A stretch of 33,052 nucleotides of DNA from CAXFCD01 sp964001155. Lineage in GTDB: Bacteria; Fidelibacterota; Marinisomatia; Marinisomatales; UBA1611. Location: NCBI GenBank assembly GCA_964001155.1, contig CAXFCD010000171.1, positions 1 through 33,052 of the forward strand. The letters are read 5' to 3'. The first letter of the stretch is position 1, and every line of letters begins with the position of its first letter. Both the position numbers and the translations under genes were made by a program. The notes under the pieces are model-generated. The model was not told where the DNA came from and ran no database searches. It was given only the letters and a program-made list of their open reading frames with translations. Shown here in pieces: positions 7,249 through 16,087 of this stretch.

Positions 7249-10200
7249 CTATTCCACCCAAACATTATCTTTGCCGTATTTATCCCGGAGTTTTCGGATG
7301 AAATCTTTTTCGGTAGAAATTTTAATATTGTGTGCCATCACTTTCATGGGACGTGGCGATCCATTATTCGGTAAATGAAAAACGAGACGACATTCCCCAG
7401 GGTACCGCTTTGCCATGGTCATGAGTTCATCCACATCTTCCGGTCGTATCTCTCCTTTTGGGAATTTGATATTGAGCCGTTGCGATAACCGATCCCGAAC
7501 ACGATCCACAGGAATAATTTCATCTCCCATGATCTTTAGATCAGAAAAATCAGTACCGTCCGAGGGCTTTCCTTTCACAAACACAACATTCCCTTCTTCA
7601 ATCAAATTGCTATAGGATTTGAAACAATCTGAAAATGCGATCACTTCCGCATGGCCGCCTAAACAATCCATATCAAAAAAAGCCATTTCGCGATTTCTGC
7701 GGTCAAACCGGCGAACGATCCGAGTAATCATGCCACCAACAATGATAGTATCTTTTTTAGAAAACTCCTGGTTTTCTTCAAAGGAAACTGACGTGAATTC
7801 TTCTAAATCTTCTGCATGTTCCAAGAGTGGATGCCCGGTCACATATAATCCAAGAACTTCTTTTTCCTTATCTAATGAATCTTTTTCGCTCCAGTCACCC
7901 ATCAGTTGCAAATCCGGTGTTTTGATGAGTTCATCATCTTGGCCACCACCGCCGAACAGATCTACTTGGTTTCGATCTCTTTCACTTTGCATTTGTTGAC
8001 CGTATCGAACTGCTTCATCCACCGCGGTAAATTTTTGGGCACGACTTCCTTCTACCGAATCCATAGCACCAGACATGACCAAACTTTCCAATACACGTTT
8101 GTTCACTTTTTGCTGATCCACTCGAGCGGTCAAATCAAAGATAGATTCATAGACGCCGTTCTCACTCCGCTCTTCGATAATGGTTTCCAGTGCTTTAGCG
8201 CCAACATTTTTAATGGCGTTTAAGCCATAAGAAATAGTGGATTTATCCACAGGACGAAAATCTTCAAAGGACACATTAATGTCTGGTGGGGTCACTTCAA
8301 TGCCTAGTTTTTTGCATTCATTAATGAGAATCACCACGCGGTCGATGGTGCCCATTTCACTAGTCAAGTTGGCGCTCATAAATTCTGCAGGATAGTGTGC
8401 TTTCAGCCATGCAGTTTGATAAGCCACATAGGCATATGCAACAGAGTGACTTTTATTAAAACCATATTTTGCAAATTTCTCAATTAAAGCAAAAATTTCT
8501 TCAGCTTTCCTTTTCTTGATGCCTTTTTCTTCTGCGCCAGCCACAAATTTGATGGCCAATTCATCCATAAGAGATTTAATCTTTTTCCCCATGGCGCGGC
8601 GCATAATGTCCGCTTCTGCCAGTGTGAATCCCGCAATTTCGTTTGCGATTTGCATTACTTGTTCCTGGTAAACTATGATGCCGTAGGTCTCTTTCAAGAT
8701 GGGTTCCATCAACGGATGGGGATAATTAATTCGCTTAGTTCCGTGCTTCCGGGCAATGAAGTCATCAATGTTATCCATGGGGCCGGGACGGTAGAGCGCA
8801 TTCATTGCTACCAAATCTTCAATGACAGTGGGTTTGAGCTTTTTCAAAAATTCCCGCATACCGGAAGACTCAAACTGGAAGACACCGATGGTCAATCCTT
8901 TGGCAAATAACTCATACACTTTTTCATCATCCAATGGGAGTTTTTCTACATCAACATCATCGCCTTTTGCCTGAATCAATTTGACTGCTTTATCAATCAC
9001 TGTAAGATTTCGCAATCCTAAGAAATCCAATTTTAAAAGACCCAACTCTTCCAGGCCTTTCATATCATACTGACTGGTTACATCATCGGTGGATGATTTA
9101 TAAAGCGGGACGTAATCGGTGAGATCGCCCGGCGCAATCACCACACCGGCTGCGTGAATTGATGCGTGGCGGTGCATCCCTTCCAACACCTTGGAATGAG
9201 ACATGAGTTCTTTAAAATCGCCTTCTGCCATCTCTTGCAAATCAGGACTTTTTTCTAAGGCTGAATCCAAGGTGATATTGAGTTCATTTGGGATGGCTTT
9301 TGCAATTTTATCCACTTCACCAAAAGAATATCCCATGACGCGCCCCACATCTCGCACCACTTGTTTGGCCTTCATTTTTCCAAATGTAATAATTTGTGTT
9401 ACGGAATTTTCACCATACTGATCTTTGATATAATCAATCACTTCGCCACGCCGTTCAATGCAAAAATCAATATCAATATCAGGCATACTCACCCGATCCG
9501 GATTTAAAAATCGCTCAAAAAGTAAATTGTATTTTAGTGGATCAATGCTGGTAATCCCCAATGCGTAAGATACAATACTGCCTGCAGCGGAGCCACGGCC
9601 GGGGCCAACAGGAATACTCATGTTTTTGGAGTATTTCACAAAATCAGCAGTGATTAAAAAGTAACCGGCAAAGCCCATATTTCGAATCACCATTAATTCA
9701 TGGTCGATCCGTTTTTGGATTTCAGGCGAAATTTCACCATAGAGCGCCTCAGCGCCTGCTTGTGTTAAAATCTTTAAATATTCATCTGGGTCTTGAGTGG
9801 GCGAATCTGTTGGAATGGGAAAATTCGGTAAATGATATTCACCCATGGGTAACGTCATATCGATGCTGTCTGAAATGCGCCGTGTGTTTTCGATGGCCTG
9901 GGGAAATTCCTTAAACAACGAAAACATGTCATCCTGAGATTTAAAATAAAATTCAGGTGTGGCGTACTTCAATCGATTGGGATCGCTCCGCTCTTTCCCG
10001 GTCCCGAGACAAATATGAATATCGTGGGCTTCCCAGTGATCTTGCTTGGCATAGTGTGCATCGTTGGTGCAGACCAAAGGCAGATTCAAATCCACCGCCA
10101 ACTTTTGCATATTTTTAATATTGGCTTCTTCTTCCGGAATGCCATGGTTTTGTATTTCAAGATAATAGCGATCCGGGAAAATTTCAGCAAATCGGAGAGC

Positions 10201-10683
10201 GGCTTCTTTGGCACCCTCGTAATCACCCTGAAGCATCTTTTCCGGCACTTCCCCTTTTAAGCATGCAGACAAACAAATGAGCCCATCGCTGTATTGGCGG
10301 AGTAATTCGATATCAATTCTGGGGCGATAATAAAATCCTTCCAAATAACCAGCAGTGACTAACTTCATGAGATTTTTATAGCCCGTATAATTTTGGGCTA
10401 GCAGTATGAGATGGTTGTTCCCCCAGCCGCCTTCAGCCCGAGCCTTCTTATCGAAACGGCTGCCCACCGCCACATAAATCTCACAACCAATGATGGGTTT
10501 AATGCCGGTCTTTTTTGCTTCTTTGTAATACGGAACAACACTGAACATATTGCCGTGTTCGGTGAGGGCCACTGAATCCATGCCAAGGTCATCAATGGTA
10601 TTCACCAATTGATCGATGCGCTGGGCACCATCCAAAAGACTATAGTCAGAATGGTTATGTAAATGGACGAATTCGGATGTCAT
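7249..10683 (-). CDS. dnaE: DNA polymerase III alpha subunit
   Basis: 1144 residues, the usual length of DnaE1, the replicative polymerase. The N-terminal PHP domain starts HLHNHSDYSLLDGAQ. The palm contains GPGRGSAAGSIVSYALGIT and the metal-binding MPDIDIDFC with D402 and D404, equivalent to E. coli D401/D403; the third acidic residue is in KLDFLGLRNLT (D553). The finger segment GFNKSHSVAYAYVAYQTAWL and the VYQEQVMQIA block are intact. The C-terminus has a helix-hairpin-helix, an OB fold (FVKGKPS region) and a tau-binding-like tail. The start ATG overlaps the stop of the UbiA gene (ATGA), giving translational coupling. Nothing suggests the error-prone DnaE2 form. Confidence 0.97.
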   Translation of the reverse strand: MTSEFVHLHNHSDYSLLDGAQRIDQLVNTIDDLGMDSVALTEHGNMFSVVPYYKEAKKTGIKPIIGCEIYVAVGSRFDKKARAEGGWGNNHLILLAQNYTGYKNLMKLVTAGYLEGFYYRPRIDIELLRQYSDGLICLSACLKGEVPEKMLQGDYEGAKEAALRFAEIFPDRYYLEIQNHGIPEEEANIKNMQKLAVDLNLPLVCTNDAHYAKQDHWEAHDIHICLGTGKERSDPNRLKYATPEFYFKSQDDMFSLFKEFPQAIENTRRISDSIDMTLPMGEYHLPNFPIPTDSPTQDPDEYLKILTQAGAEALYGEISPEIQKRIDHELMVIRNMGFAGYFLITADFVKYSKNMSIPVGPGRGSAAGSIVSYALGITSIDPLKYNLLFERFLNPDRVSMPDIDIDFCIERRGEVIDYIKDQYGENSVTQIITFGKMKAKQVVRDVGRVMGYSFGEVDKIAKAIPNELNITLDSALEKSPDLQEMAEGDFKELMSHSKVLEGMHRHASIHAAGVVIAPGDLTDYVPLYKSSTDDVTSQYDMKGLEELGLLKLDFLGLRNLTVIDKAVKLIQAKGDDVDVEKLPLDDEKVYELFAKGLTIGVFQFESSGMREFLKKLKPTVIEDLVAMNALYRPGPMDNIDDFIARKHGTKRINYPHPLMEPILKETYGIIVYQEQVMQIANEIAGFTLAEADIMRRAMGKKIKSLMDELAIKFVAGAEEKGIKKRKAEEIFALIEKFAKYGFNKSHSVAYAYVAYQTAWLKAHYPAEFMSANLTSEMGTIDRVVILINECKKLGIEVTPPDINVSFEDFRPVDKSTISYGLNAIKNVGAKALETIIEERSENGVYESIFDLTARVDQQKVNKRVLESLVMSGAMDSVEGSRAQKFTAVDEAVRYGQQMQSERDRNQVDLFGGGGQDDELIKTPDLQLMGDWSEKDSLDKEKEVLGLYVTGHPLLEHAEDLEEFTSVSFEENQEFSKKDTIIVGGMITRIVRRFDRRNREMAFFDMDCLGGHAEVIAFSDCFKSYSNLIEEGNVVFVKGKPSDGTDFSDLKIMGDEIIPVDRVRDRLSQRLNIKFPKGEIRPEDVDELMTMAKRYPGECRLVFHLPNNGSPRPMKVMAHNIKISTEKDFIRKLRDKYGKDNVWVE

Positions 10684-11525
10684 GAAAGTGTTCCTGCGTA
10701 TATGGCAATCAGTCCCATGAGAGTACTGAATTTTAGGAGCCGCGCGCCGTGCGTTGCGGACGAAATTCCAGGTTTATTCAGGAGTGAAACTACAACCACA
10801 ACCAAGGGAATCTCAACGCCGAGAATTAACAAAATGCCATACCACATGCCGTAAGTTCCATTCAAAAATGGGATGAATGATCCAATGCCGATACAGGCAG
10901 ATAAAAAGATGGTCAATTGGATTGCTCGATCAATCCCTGCAGTGATTGGGAATGTATTTAGGCCAACAGATTGGTCCCCTTCCATGTCAGAAATATCTTT
11001 CACTAATTCACGAACAAAGGTGAGCCCAAATGCCAATATCATGGGAATCCACATAGGAGCCATATTATCAAATGCAGCACCGCAAAAAAGAAAAGAGAGT
11101 CCTAAAATGAATGCGACGGTAACATTGCCCACCAAAGGCATCGATTTCAAATATTTACTGTAGACCACCATAAGCGGCATGGCGATGGCTATGCCGATGA
11201 CTTTCGCAGATTCGGATAATTCCAAACAAAGGACTGTCCCAACAATAAAAAGAAGAATAGATAAAATAAGTGCTGTTTGTTTGGAAATATGACCTGATGG
11301 GATAGGACGCATGGGACGATTGATGAGATCGATTCTATAATCTACCACATCATTCAACGCATTGGCAGCTCCGGCATAACACATGACCACAGCCATGATT
11401 AAAATCACTGTGTCCGTTTCATGGAGGACGCCCAAGATGGCAGAGGCAATCACCATGGCCAGTCCGCTTGTGAAAACATTCAACGGCCGGAGAAGTTTGA
11501 TATGATAGTAAAAAGCGTTTATCAT
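10680..11525 (-). CDS. UbiA-family prenyltransferase (geranylgeranylglycerol-phosphate type)
   Basis: 281 residues, an integral membrane enzyme with about eight to nine hydrophobic helices. The first Asp-rich motif is NALNDVVDYRIDLINRP (N58, D59, D62, D66) and the second is VKDISDMEGD (D177, D180, D184). Both bind the Mg-diphosphate of the prenyl donor. The short N-terminus, the RPMRPIPSG segment and the GLNTFPI block resemble the archaeal-like digeranylgeranylglyceryl-phosphate synthase branch that is common in FCB bacteria, rather than UbiA, MenA or heme-O synthase. This subfamily call is inference. The product would be an ether or prenyl lipid, or a quinone precursor. The gene sits between prmC and dnaE, with ATGA coupling to dnaE. 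A dispersed inverted repeat lies directly upstream. Confidence 0.8.
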   Translation of the reverse strand: MINAFYYHIKLLRPLNVFTSGLAMVIASAILGVLHETDTVILIMAVVMCYAGAANALNDVVDYRIDLINRPMRPIPSGHISKQTALILSILLFIVGTVLCLELSESAKVIGIAIAMPLMVVYSKYLKSMPLVGNVTVAFILGLSFLFCGAAFDNMAPMWIPMILAFGLTFVRELVKDISDMEGDQSVGLNTFPITAGIDRAIQLTIFLSACIGIGSFIPFLNGTYGMWYGILLILGVEIPLVVVVVSLLNKPGISSATHGARLLKFSTLMGLIAIYAGTLS

Positions 11526-11543
11526 TGTTTAGAAATTAATGCT

Positions 11544-11626
11544 ATTGCGAAGGAGTTTACGACTGTGGCAATCTGGTAATAAAACAAGATTGCCACATCC
11601 TCGTTACCGCTCATCCTCGCAATGAC
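11544..11626. repeat. Intergenic inverted-repeat element (GTGGCAATCT type)
   Basis: It fills most of the prmC-UbiA gap. The left arm starts ATTGCGAAGGAG and ends TGTGGCAATCT. The right arm, read as reverse complement, starts ATTGCGAGGATGAG and ends TGTGGCAATCTTG. The inner TGTGGCAATCT/AGATTGCCACA stem is 11 bp around a 10-12 nt loop. The combination resembles the 'CATTGCGAGGA...GTGGCAATCT' dispersed repeat seen in many bacterial genomes, from memory. On the minus strand it lies between prmC and the UbiA gene, so a transcript hairpin is likely. Confidence 0.7.
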
Positions 11627-11628
11627 AT

Positions 11629-12483
11629 TTATACAGGCACAATCAGCACACGGTCATCGCCATTGAAATCTTTGATTAACTCAGTTTGTTTATAGCCAGC
11701 TTCATCGAAAACAGATTTTGCCTTATTCGGATGATCGCCTTGACCAACTTCTAAAATCATGAAACCACCTTTGTTAACCAATGATTTCCCAACGTCTGCA
11801 AATCGTTTATAAAATGTAAGTCCATCCTTTTCATCCGTTAAGGCGACGGTTGGTTCAAAATCTTTTACATCTTTCATGAGTCCACCCATTTCATTTTTCG
11901 GAATATAAGGCGGATTGGAAACACCATAATCAAACTCACCATTCGGAATTTCACTCAGAAAATTTGATTGTTGAAATGAAACATTTTCTGCGGAATTATT
12001 TTCTTTATTTTGATTCGAAACTGTGAGCGCTTCTTTTGAAACATCCATCCCTAAAACTTTGGATTCCGGCAATTCCAATCCAAGCGTGATGGCGATACAA
12101 CCAGACCCGGTCCCCACATCCAAAATAGTTGGTGCATTGATATTTTTCAATTTTTCTAAAGCAATATCAATGAGTCGTTCTGTTTCCGGCCTGGGAATAA
12201 GCACATGTTCATTTACCAAAAAATCTCGATCATAAAAATTGCAGGAGCCTGTTATGTATTGGAGTGGTTCTTTTTCCAACCGTCGTTTTACATAAGAACG
12301 AAGTGTCTCTAATTGTGGATGAGAAAGTGGTTCTTCAAACCGGAGATATACATCCATCCGACTGCAATCCAGTACAGCGCGAAGGAGCCATTCAATTTCA
12401 CCACGGGGGTTTTCGAATCCCTTTTCTTTAAAATAGGATTCCGCCCAATTGATGAGATCGATGATGCGCCAAACTTTTGGCAT
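11629..12483 (-). CDS. prmC: Peptide chain release factor N5-glutamine methyltransferase
   Basis: 284 residues, the normal HemK/PrmC length. It methylates the glutamine of the GGQ motif in release factors using S-adenosylmethionine. The N-terminal helical release-factor-binding domain spans about 1-85. IPRPETE is at 96-102, SAM motif I LDVGTGSGCIA at 121-131, and the catalytic NPPYIP motif at 190-195, with the diagnostic N190-P-P-Y193. It follows prfA, its substrate gene, by 49 nt, the classic prfA-prmC pairing. Confidence 0.95.
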   Translation of the reverse strand: MPKVWRIIDLINWAESYFKEKGFENPRGEIEWLLRAVLDCSRMDVYLRFEEPLSHPQLETLRSYVKRRLEKEPLQYITGSCNFYDRDFLVNEHVLIPRPETERLIDIALEKLKNINAPTILDVGTGSGCIAITLGLELPESKVLGMDVSKEALTVSNQNKENNSAENVSFQQSNFLSEIPNGEFDYGVSNPPYIPKNEMGGLMKDVKDFEPTVALTDEKDGLTFYKRFADVGKSLVNKGGFMILEVGQGDHPNKAKSVFDEAGYKQTELIKDFNGDDRVLIVPV

Positions 12484-12532
12484 TATAAGAATTGTAGAGT
12501 ACTATTTTTTATAAAGGAATTTAAAACGGACA

Positions 12533-13600
12533 TTATTCCGTTTCAGCAGCCAAGAGTTCTTGTTGTTCTGCCATCTTCAATTGTTCAATGATTTCGGTAA
12601 TGTCACCATCCAAAATTTCATTTAAACGATAGGTGGTAAAATTGATACGATGGTCTGTCACCCTGCCTTGGGGGAAATTATAGGTGCGAATCTTGGCGGA
12701 ACGATCACCGGTGGAAACCAGACTTTTACGTTCGGCAGCACGTTCAGCTGCGGCTTTTTCTTGCTCTGCAGCCAAGAGTCTGGATTTCAACACTTTCAAT
12801 GCAGCGGCTCTATTTTTATGTTGAGATGATTCATCCTGACACGTCACCACCAATCCCGTGGGAATATGGGTAATCCGAATGGCAGATTCTGTTTTATTCA
12901 CATGCTGACCGCCAGCGCCACTGGCACGGTACGTGTCAATTTTAAGGTCTCCCTCATTCACTTCAATATCCACATCTTCCGCTTCGGGAAGAACTGCTAC
13001 CGTTGCGGCTGATGTGTGAACACGTCCGCTTGTTTCTGTTTTTGGAACTCGCTGAACACGATGGACACCGCTCTCATATTTGAGCATGCCAAATGCGCCT
13101 TGGCCTTTCATAGAAACGATTGCTTCTTTCATACCGCCAATACCTGTGTCCGAGGAATCCATGACCTTGAATGACCAACTATTCCGTTCTGCATACCGCG
13201 TGTACACGCGGAACAAATCTGCCGCAAAAAGTGCAGCTTCATCACCGCCAGTTCCTGCTCGAATTTCCAAGATCAAATTCTTATTATCCATGGGATCTTT
13301 TGGCAGGAGAAGTTGTTTTAATTTTTTTTCTAATTGAGTTTGTTGTGCTTCTAATTCAGGTAATTCTTCTTGGGCGATCTCTTTTAAATCTTCATCCTCA
13401 CCTTCCAGCATCTCTTTGTCATCAGTGATTTGATCTAACACAGAAACATATTCTTTACCTACAGTCACTATTTCTTCCAAAGAACTGTGTTCCTTGGCGA
13501 TGGCAGTTAATTTTTCCTGATCACCAAAAATTTCAGGGTCAGCCATTTGCTCTGCTAAGTGAGAATGTTTTTCAATAATGGCTTGGAGTTTGTCTCTCAC
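12533..13600 (-). CDS. prfA: Peptide chain release factor 1
   Basis: 355 residues. It recognises UAA/UAG in the ribosomal A site and triggers peptide release. The GGQ motif is at 230-232 in RASGAGGQHVNKTESAIR. The stop-codon-reading PxT tripeptide is PKT at 186-188 within HRVQRVPKTETSGRVHTS, which marks RF1 rather than RF2. The start codon is GTG and overlaps the stop of the DUF1385 gene (GTGA), so translation is probably coupled. Several genes in this window end in TAA or TAG, consistent with a working RF1. The neighbouring prmC would methylate Q232. Confidence 0.96.
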   Translation of the reverse strand: MRDKLQAIIEKHSHLAEQMADPEIFGDQEKLTAIAKEHSSLEEIVTVGKEYVSVLDQITDDKEMLEGEDEDLKEIAQEELPELEAQQTQLEKKLKQLLLPKDPMDNKNLILEIRAGTGGDEAALFAADLFRVYTRYAERNSWSFKVMDSSDTGIGGMKEAIVSMKGQGAFGMLKYESGVHRVQRVPKTETSGRVHTSAATVAVLPEAEDVDIEVNEGDLKIDTYRASGAGGQHVNKTESAIRITHIPTGLVVTCQDESSQHKNRAAALKVLKSRLLAAEQEKAAAERAAERKSLVSTGDRSAKIRTYNFPQGRVTDHRINFTTYRLNEILDGDITEIIEQLKMAEQQELLAAETE

Positions 13601-14526
13601 CCGATGGCCTCTGCCGTGTATTCTTGCCCCACCATGTCTTCGTACCGATCACCAAAGGCTTCTTTCAATGCAGTGATGGATACTTCCACCATGTCATTTT
13701 CCGGTTGTTTTGTGGTAATGTTTTGAAGCCACAGTCCCGGTTGTTTTAGAATACTAAAAAAGATGGAATCACTTTTTGCAGATAATTTGATCAATTCATA
13801 GCCCACGCCTGAAACCAGTGGAATTAAGGGTAAATGTGCCAAAAGTCGGATGGGCAAAGAAATAGTCCCTAAAAAATACATCACGATTGTATCCACAATG
13901 GCAAAAACCAAAATAGCTGACAAAAGCACAATAAATAAAAAACTCGTACCACACCGTGGATGTTGTGTTGGGAATGATTGAGCGTTATCCACATTAACAT
14001 CTTTTCCGGATTCAAAATTGTACACCACCCGATGCTCTGCGCCATGATATTGGAACAACCGCCGTACATCCTTTAACATCGAAATCGCCAATAGATAGAT
14101 AACAAAAAATGCAATCCGAAATCCACCTGAAGCCAAGTTGAACCACAAAGCTTCTTTTTCAATATTCATGAGTTTTGTGGTAATCCACATGGGGGCCACC
14201 ATGAATAAAGTAATCGCTAGCCCAATGGCAAATACCGTTGAAAAGAATTCACCCAATTTACTTTGTTCACCTTCTTCAGGCATGGCGATATCTGCGGAAT
14301 AATTCAAAGTCGCCATCCCCATTTTCATAGCTTCGTATAAGGATGCCATGCCGCGAAAGATGGGTTTTTTCCAAAAGTTTGATCGTTCCGTAATGGACTG
14401 AAATTCTTTCTTCTGAATATGAATTTCTCCTTCCGGATCTCGCACTGCTGTAGCATAAGCTCCGGGAACACGCATCATCACGCCTTCAATGACGGCTTGA
14501 CCGCCAACCAGGATGGATGGTTTCAT
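13597..14526 (-). CDS. DUF1385 (YqhQ-like) integral membrane protein
   Basis: 309 residues from the start preferred here, MKPSILVGGQAVIEGVMMR, which is the conserved N-terminus of the family. The frame is open upstream to 14589, but that extension runs into the rpmE terminator hairpin, so a start at 14526 (or ATG 14553) is more plausible. The protein has a soluble GGQAVIEGVMMR head, four to five transmembrane helices, and the family blocks FQYHGAEHRVVYNFESGK and FPTQHPRCGTSFLF. The biochemical function of DUF1385 is not established as far as I know. It is recurrently found beside rpmE, prfA and prmC in other phyla, as here. Its stop overlaps the prfA start. Confidence 0.85.
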   Translation of the reverse strand: MKPSILVGGQAVIEGVMMRVPGAYATAVRDPEGEIHIQKKEFQSITERSNFWKKPIFRGMASLYEAMKMGMATLNYSADIAMPEEGEQSKLGEFFSTVFAIGLAITLFMVAPMWITTKLMNIEKEALWFNLASGGFRIAFFVIYLLAISMLKDVRRLFQYHGAEHRVVYNFESGKDVNVDNAQSFPTQHPRCGTSFLFIVLLSAILVFAIVDTIVMYFLGTISLPIRLLAHLPLIPLVSGVGYELIKLSAKSDSIFFSILKQPGLWLQNITTKQPENDMVEVSITALKEAFGDRYEDMVGQEYTAEAIG

Positions 14527-14560
14527 GGTGAAGAGTAAAAGTGATTTTTTCATTTTGAAT

Positions 14561-14608
14561 AAAAAAATGGCTCTACCCAGTTGTCTCAACTGAATGCAGA
14601 GCCATTTT
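14561..14608 (-). terminator. Rho-independent terminator after rpmE
   Basis: On the minus strand AAAATGGCTCT pairs with AGAGCCATTTTTTT. A second stem, CAGTTG/CAACTG, inside it extends the hairpin, and the descending arm ends in a 7-T run. It starts 14 nt after the rpmE stop. It lies within the open frame upstream of the DUF1385 gene, which argues for a short form of that gene. Confidence 0.85.
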
Positions 14609-14622
14609 AAAGATCGGTTTAG

Positions 14623-14871
14623 CTACTTACGGCCGTATTTTTGATTGAATTTTTCGATACGTCCTGCTGTATCTACCAGGTTTTGTTTTCCGGTAAAAAA
14701 CGGATGAGATTTATTTGAAATCTCAATTTTGCACAACGGATATTCGTTGCCGTCATCCCAAGTGATAGTTTCTTTTGTTTCTACAGTGGAACGTGTCAAA
14801 AATGCATAATCACATGATGTGTCTTTGAAAACCACCAAACGGTAGTTGTCTGGATGTACACCTTTTTTCAT
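14623..14871 (-). CDS. rpmE: 50S ribosomal protein bL31, type B (zinc-free)
   Basis: 82 residues, starting MKKGVHPDNYRLVVFKDTSC and ending FNQKYGRK, with the family block HPFFTGKQNLVDTAGRIEKF. It lacks the CxxC pairs of zinc-binding bL31 and has the insertion typical of type B (RpmE2/YkgM-like). In organisms with both forms, type B is the zinc-starvation substitute; whether a zinc form exists elsewhere in this genome is unknown. The start has a clear AGGAG Shine-Dalgarno site, stronger than most neighbours, as expected for a ribosomal protein. It lies 13 nt after the aminotransferase stop and is followed by a strong terminator. Confidence 0.95.
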   Translation of the reverse strand: MKKGVHPDNYRLVVFKDTSCDYAFLTRSTVETKETITWDDGNEYPLCKIEISNKSHPFFTGKQNLVDTAGRIEKFNQKYGRK

Positions 14872-14884
14872 GATTGACTCCTAA

Positions 14885-16087
14885 TTAAGCAATTTTTTCT
14901 AAGGCTGACCTTACCCGATCAATCCCTTCTTTAATGATGTCTGTGCTGGTTGCATAAGAAAATCGAATATGTCCCGGAGCGCCAAAGCCATCACCGGGTA
15001 CTGAAACCACGTTTGCACAGCCCAAAATATACTCAGAAATATCGAATGTATCCTTGAGTTTCTTTTCATCAACTTCTCTGCCAAGATAGGATGAAAAATT
15101 AGGAAAAACATAAAATGCACCACCGGGAATAGCACAGGTTACGCCGGGCAATGCATTCAATAATTTTACAATTAAATCGCGGCGTTCTTTAAAAGCATGC
15201 TTGAATTCATCTACACAAGATTGATCACCGGTAAGTGCTTCAATACCTGCTTTTTGTCCAATAGAATTGGCGCAAGATGTGGCTTGCCCTTGGATTTTTG
15301 ACATTCCTTTTATGATGTCTCTTGGGCCAGCTGCATAGCCAATCCGCCATCCGGTCATGGCATAGGTTTTTGACAAACTTAAACAAGTAATAACTGTGGC
15401 ACCAACGCCGTGATCTCGATTCAATTTTTCCGTGCTTACAAATTCACCGTCATACACCAATCGCTCATAACATTCATCAGAAATCACTACCCAATTATGT
15501 TCTTTGGCTAATTTCAGAGTTTCAAGAATTGCTTCTTCTCTCCAAATTCCACCGGTGGGATTAGATGGCGAATTCAAAATGATGCCTTTTATATTGGGAG
15601 AAATTTTGGAAGCTAAATCATCAAAGTCCGGTTCAAAATGATTTTCTGCTATGGTATCGACCAATACAGGCTCCGCATCTGCTAATCGAACAAACTCAGG
15701 AAAAGAGACCCAGTATGGCCGAAAAACAACAACCTCATCACCTTCGCCAAAAAGAGCTTGGCATACATTATATAGACTTTGTTTTTCGCCATTGGAAACA
15801 AGAATATCTGCCGGTTCGTATGAGATGCCATTTTCTCTTTCCAATTTTTCACAAATGGCTCTGCGAAATTCGATCATACCTGGGCCGGCGGTGTATTTGG
15901 TGAAGCCATCATCCATGGCTTTTTTACCGGCTTCTATGATATGGGAAGGGGTATTGAAATCCGGCTCACCGACAGAAAAATTGATCACATCAATTCCTTC
16001 GGAACGCATTTCTGCAGCCCTGGTGGCCATTTGTAATGTGAAAGATGGAAGGACCTTATGGACTCGGTCCGAAAGTTTATAGCTCAA
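14885..16087 (-). CDS. Class I pyridoxal-phosphate aminotransferase (aspartate aminotransferase-like)
   Basis: 400 residues. Visible features are INFSVGEPDFNTP near the N-terminus, the NSPSNPTGGIW loop, ISDECYERLVYDG, the PLP lysine K240 in SLSKTYAMTGWRIGYAAGP, and the substrate-carboxylate arginine region in GHIRFSYATS. This is the AspC/AspB subgroup I-beta/I-gamma that transfers amino groups between aspartate (or a related amino acid) and 2-oxoglutarate. Prephenate aminotransferase activity is a known alternative in this subgroup. The start codon appears to be TTG and overlaps the stop of the Cas6b-like gene (TTGA), so the two are probably translated from one message. An aminotransferase between rho and rpmE is unusual. 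Confidence 0.88.
   Translation of the reverse strand: MSYKLSDRVHKVLPSFTLQMATRAAEMRSEGIDVINFSVGEPDFNTPSHIIEAGKKAMDDGFTKYTAGPGMIEFRRAICEKLERENGISYEPADILVSNGEKQSLYNVCQALFGEGDEVVVFRPYWVSFPEFVRLADAEPVLVDTIAENHFEPDFDDLASKISPNIKGIILNSPSNPTGGIWREEAILETLKLAKEHNWVVISDECYERLVYDGEFVSTEKLNRDHGVGATVITCLSLSKTYAMTGWRIGYAAGPRDIIKGMSKIQGQATSCANSIGQKAGIEALTGDQSCVDEFKHAFKERRDLIVKLLNALPGVTCAIPGGAFYVFPNFSSYLGREVDEKKLKDTFDISEYILGCANVVSVPGDGFGAPGHIRFSYATSTDIIKEGIDRVRSALEKIA

Noticed and set aside
7619..7999. 126-codon plus-strand frame opposite dnaE
   Set aside because: Shadow of the conserved dnaE frame, with no recognisable domain.
13597..14589. Longest version of the DUF1385 protein starting at 14589
   Set aside because: The extra 21 codons overlap the rpmE terminator hairpin and precede the conserved family N-terminus MKPSILVGGQAVIEG.
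15651..16082. 143-codon plus-strand frame opposite the aminotransferase
   Set aside because: It is antisense shadow of a clear aminotransferase; composition is serine/proline-rich as expected from reverse reading.
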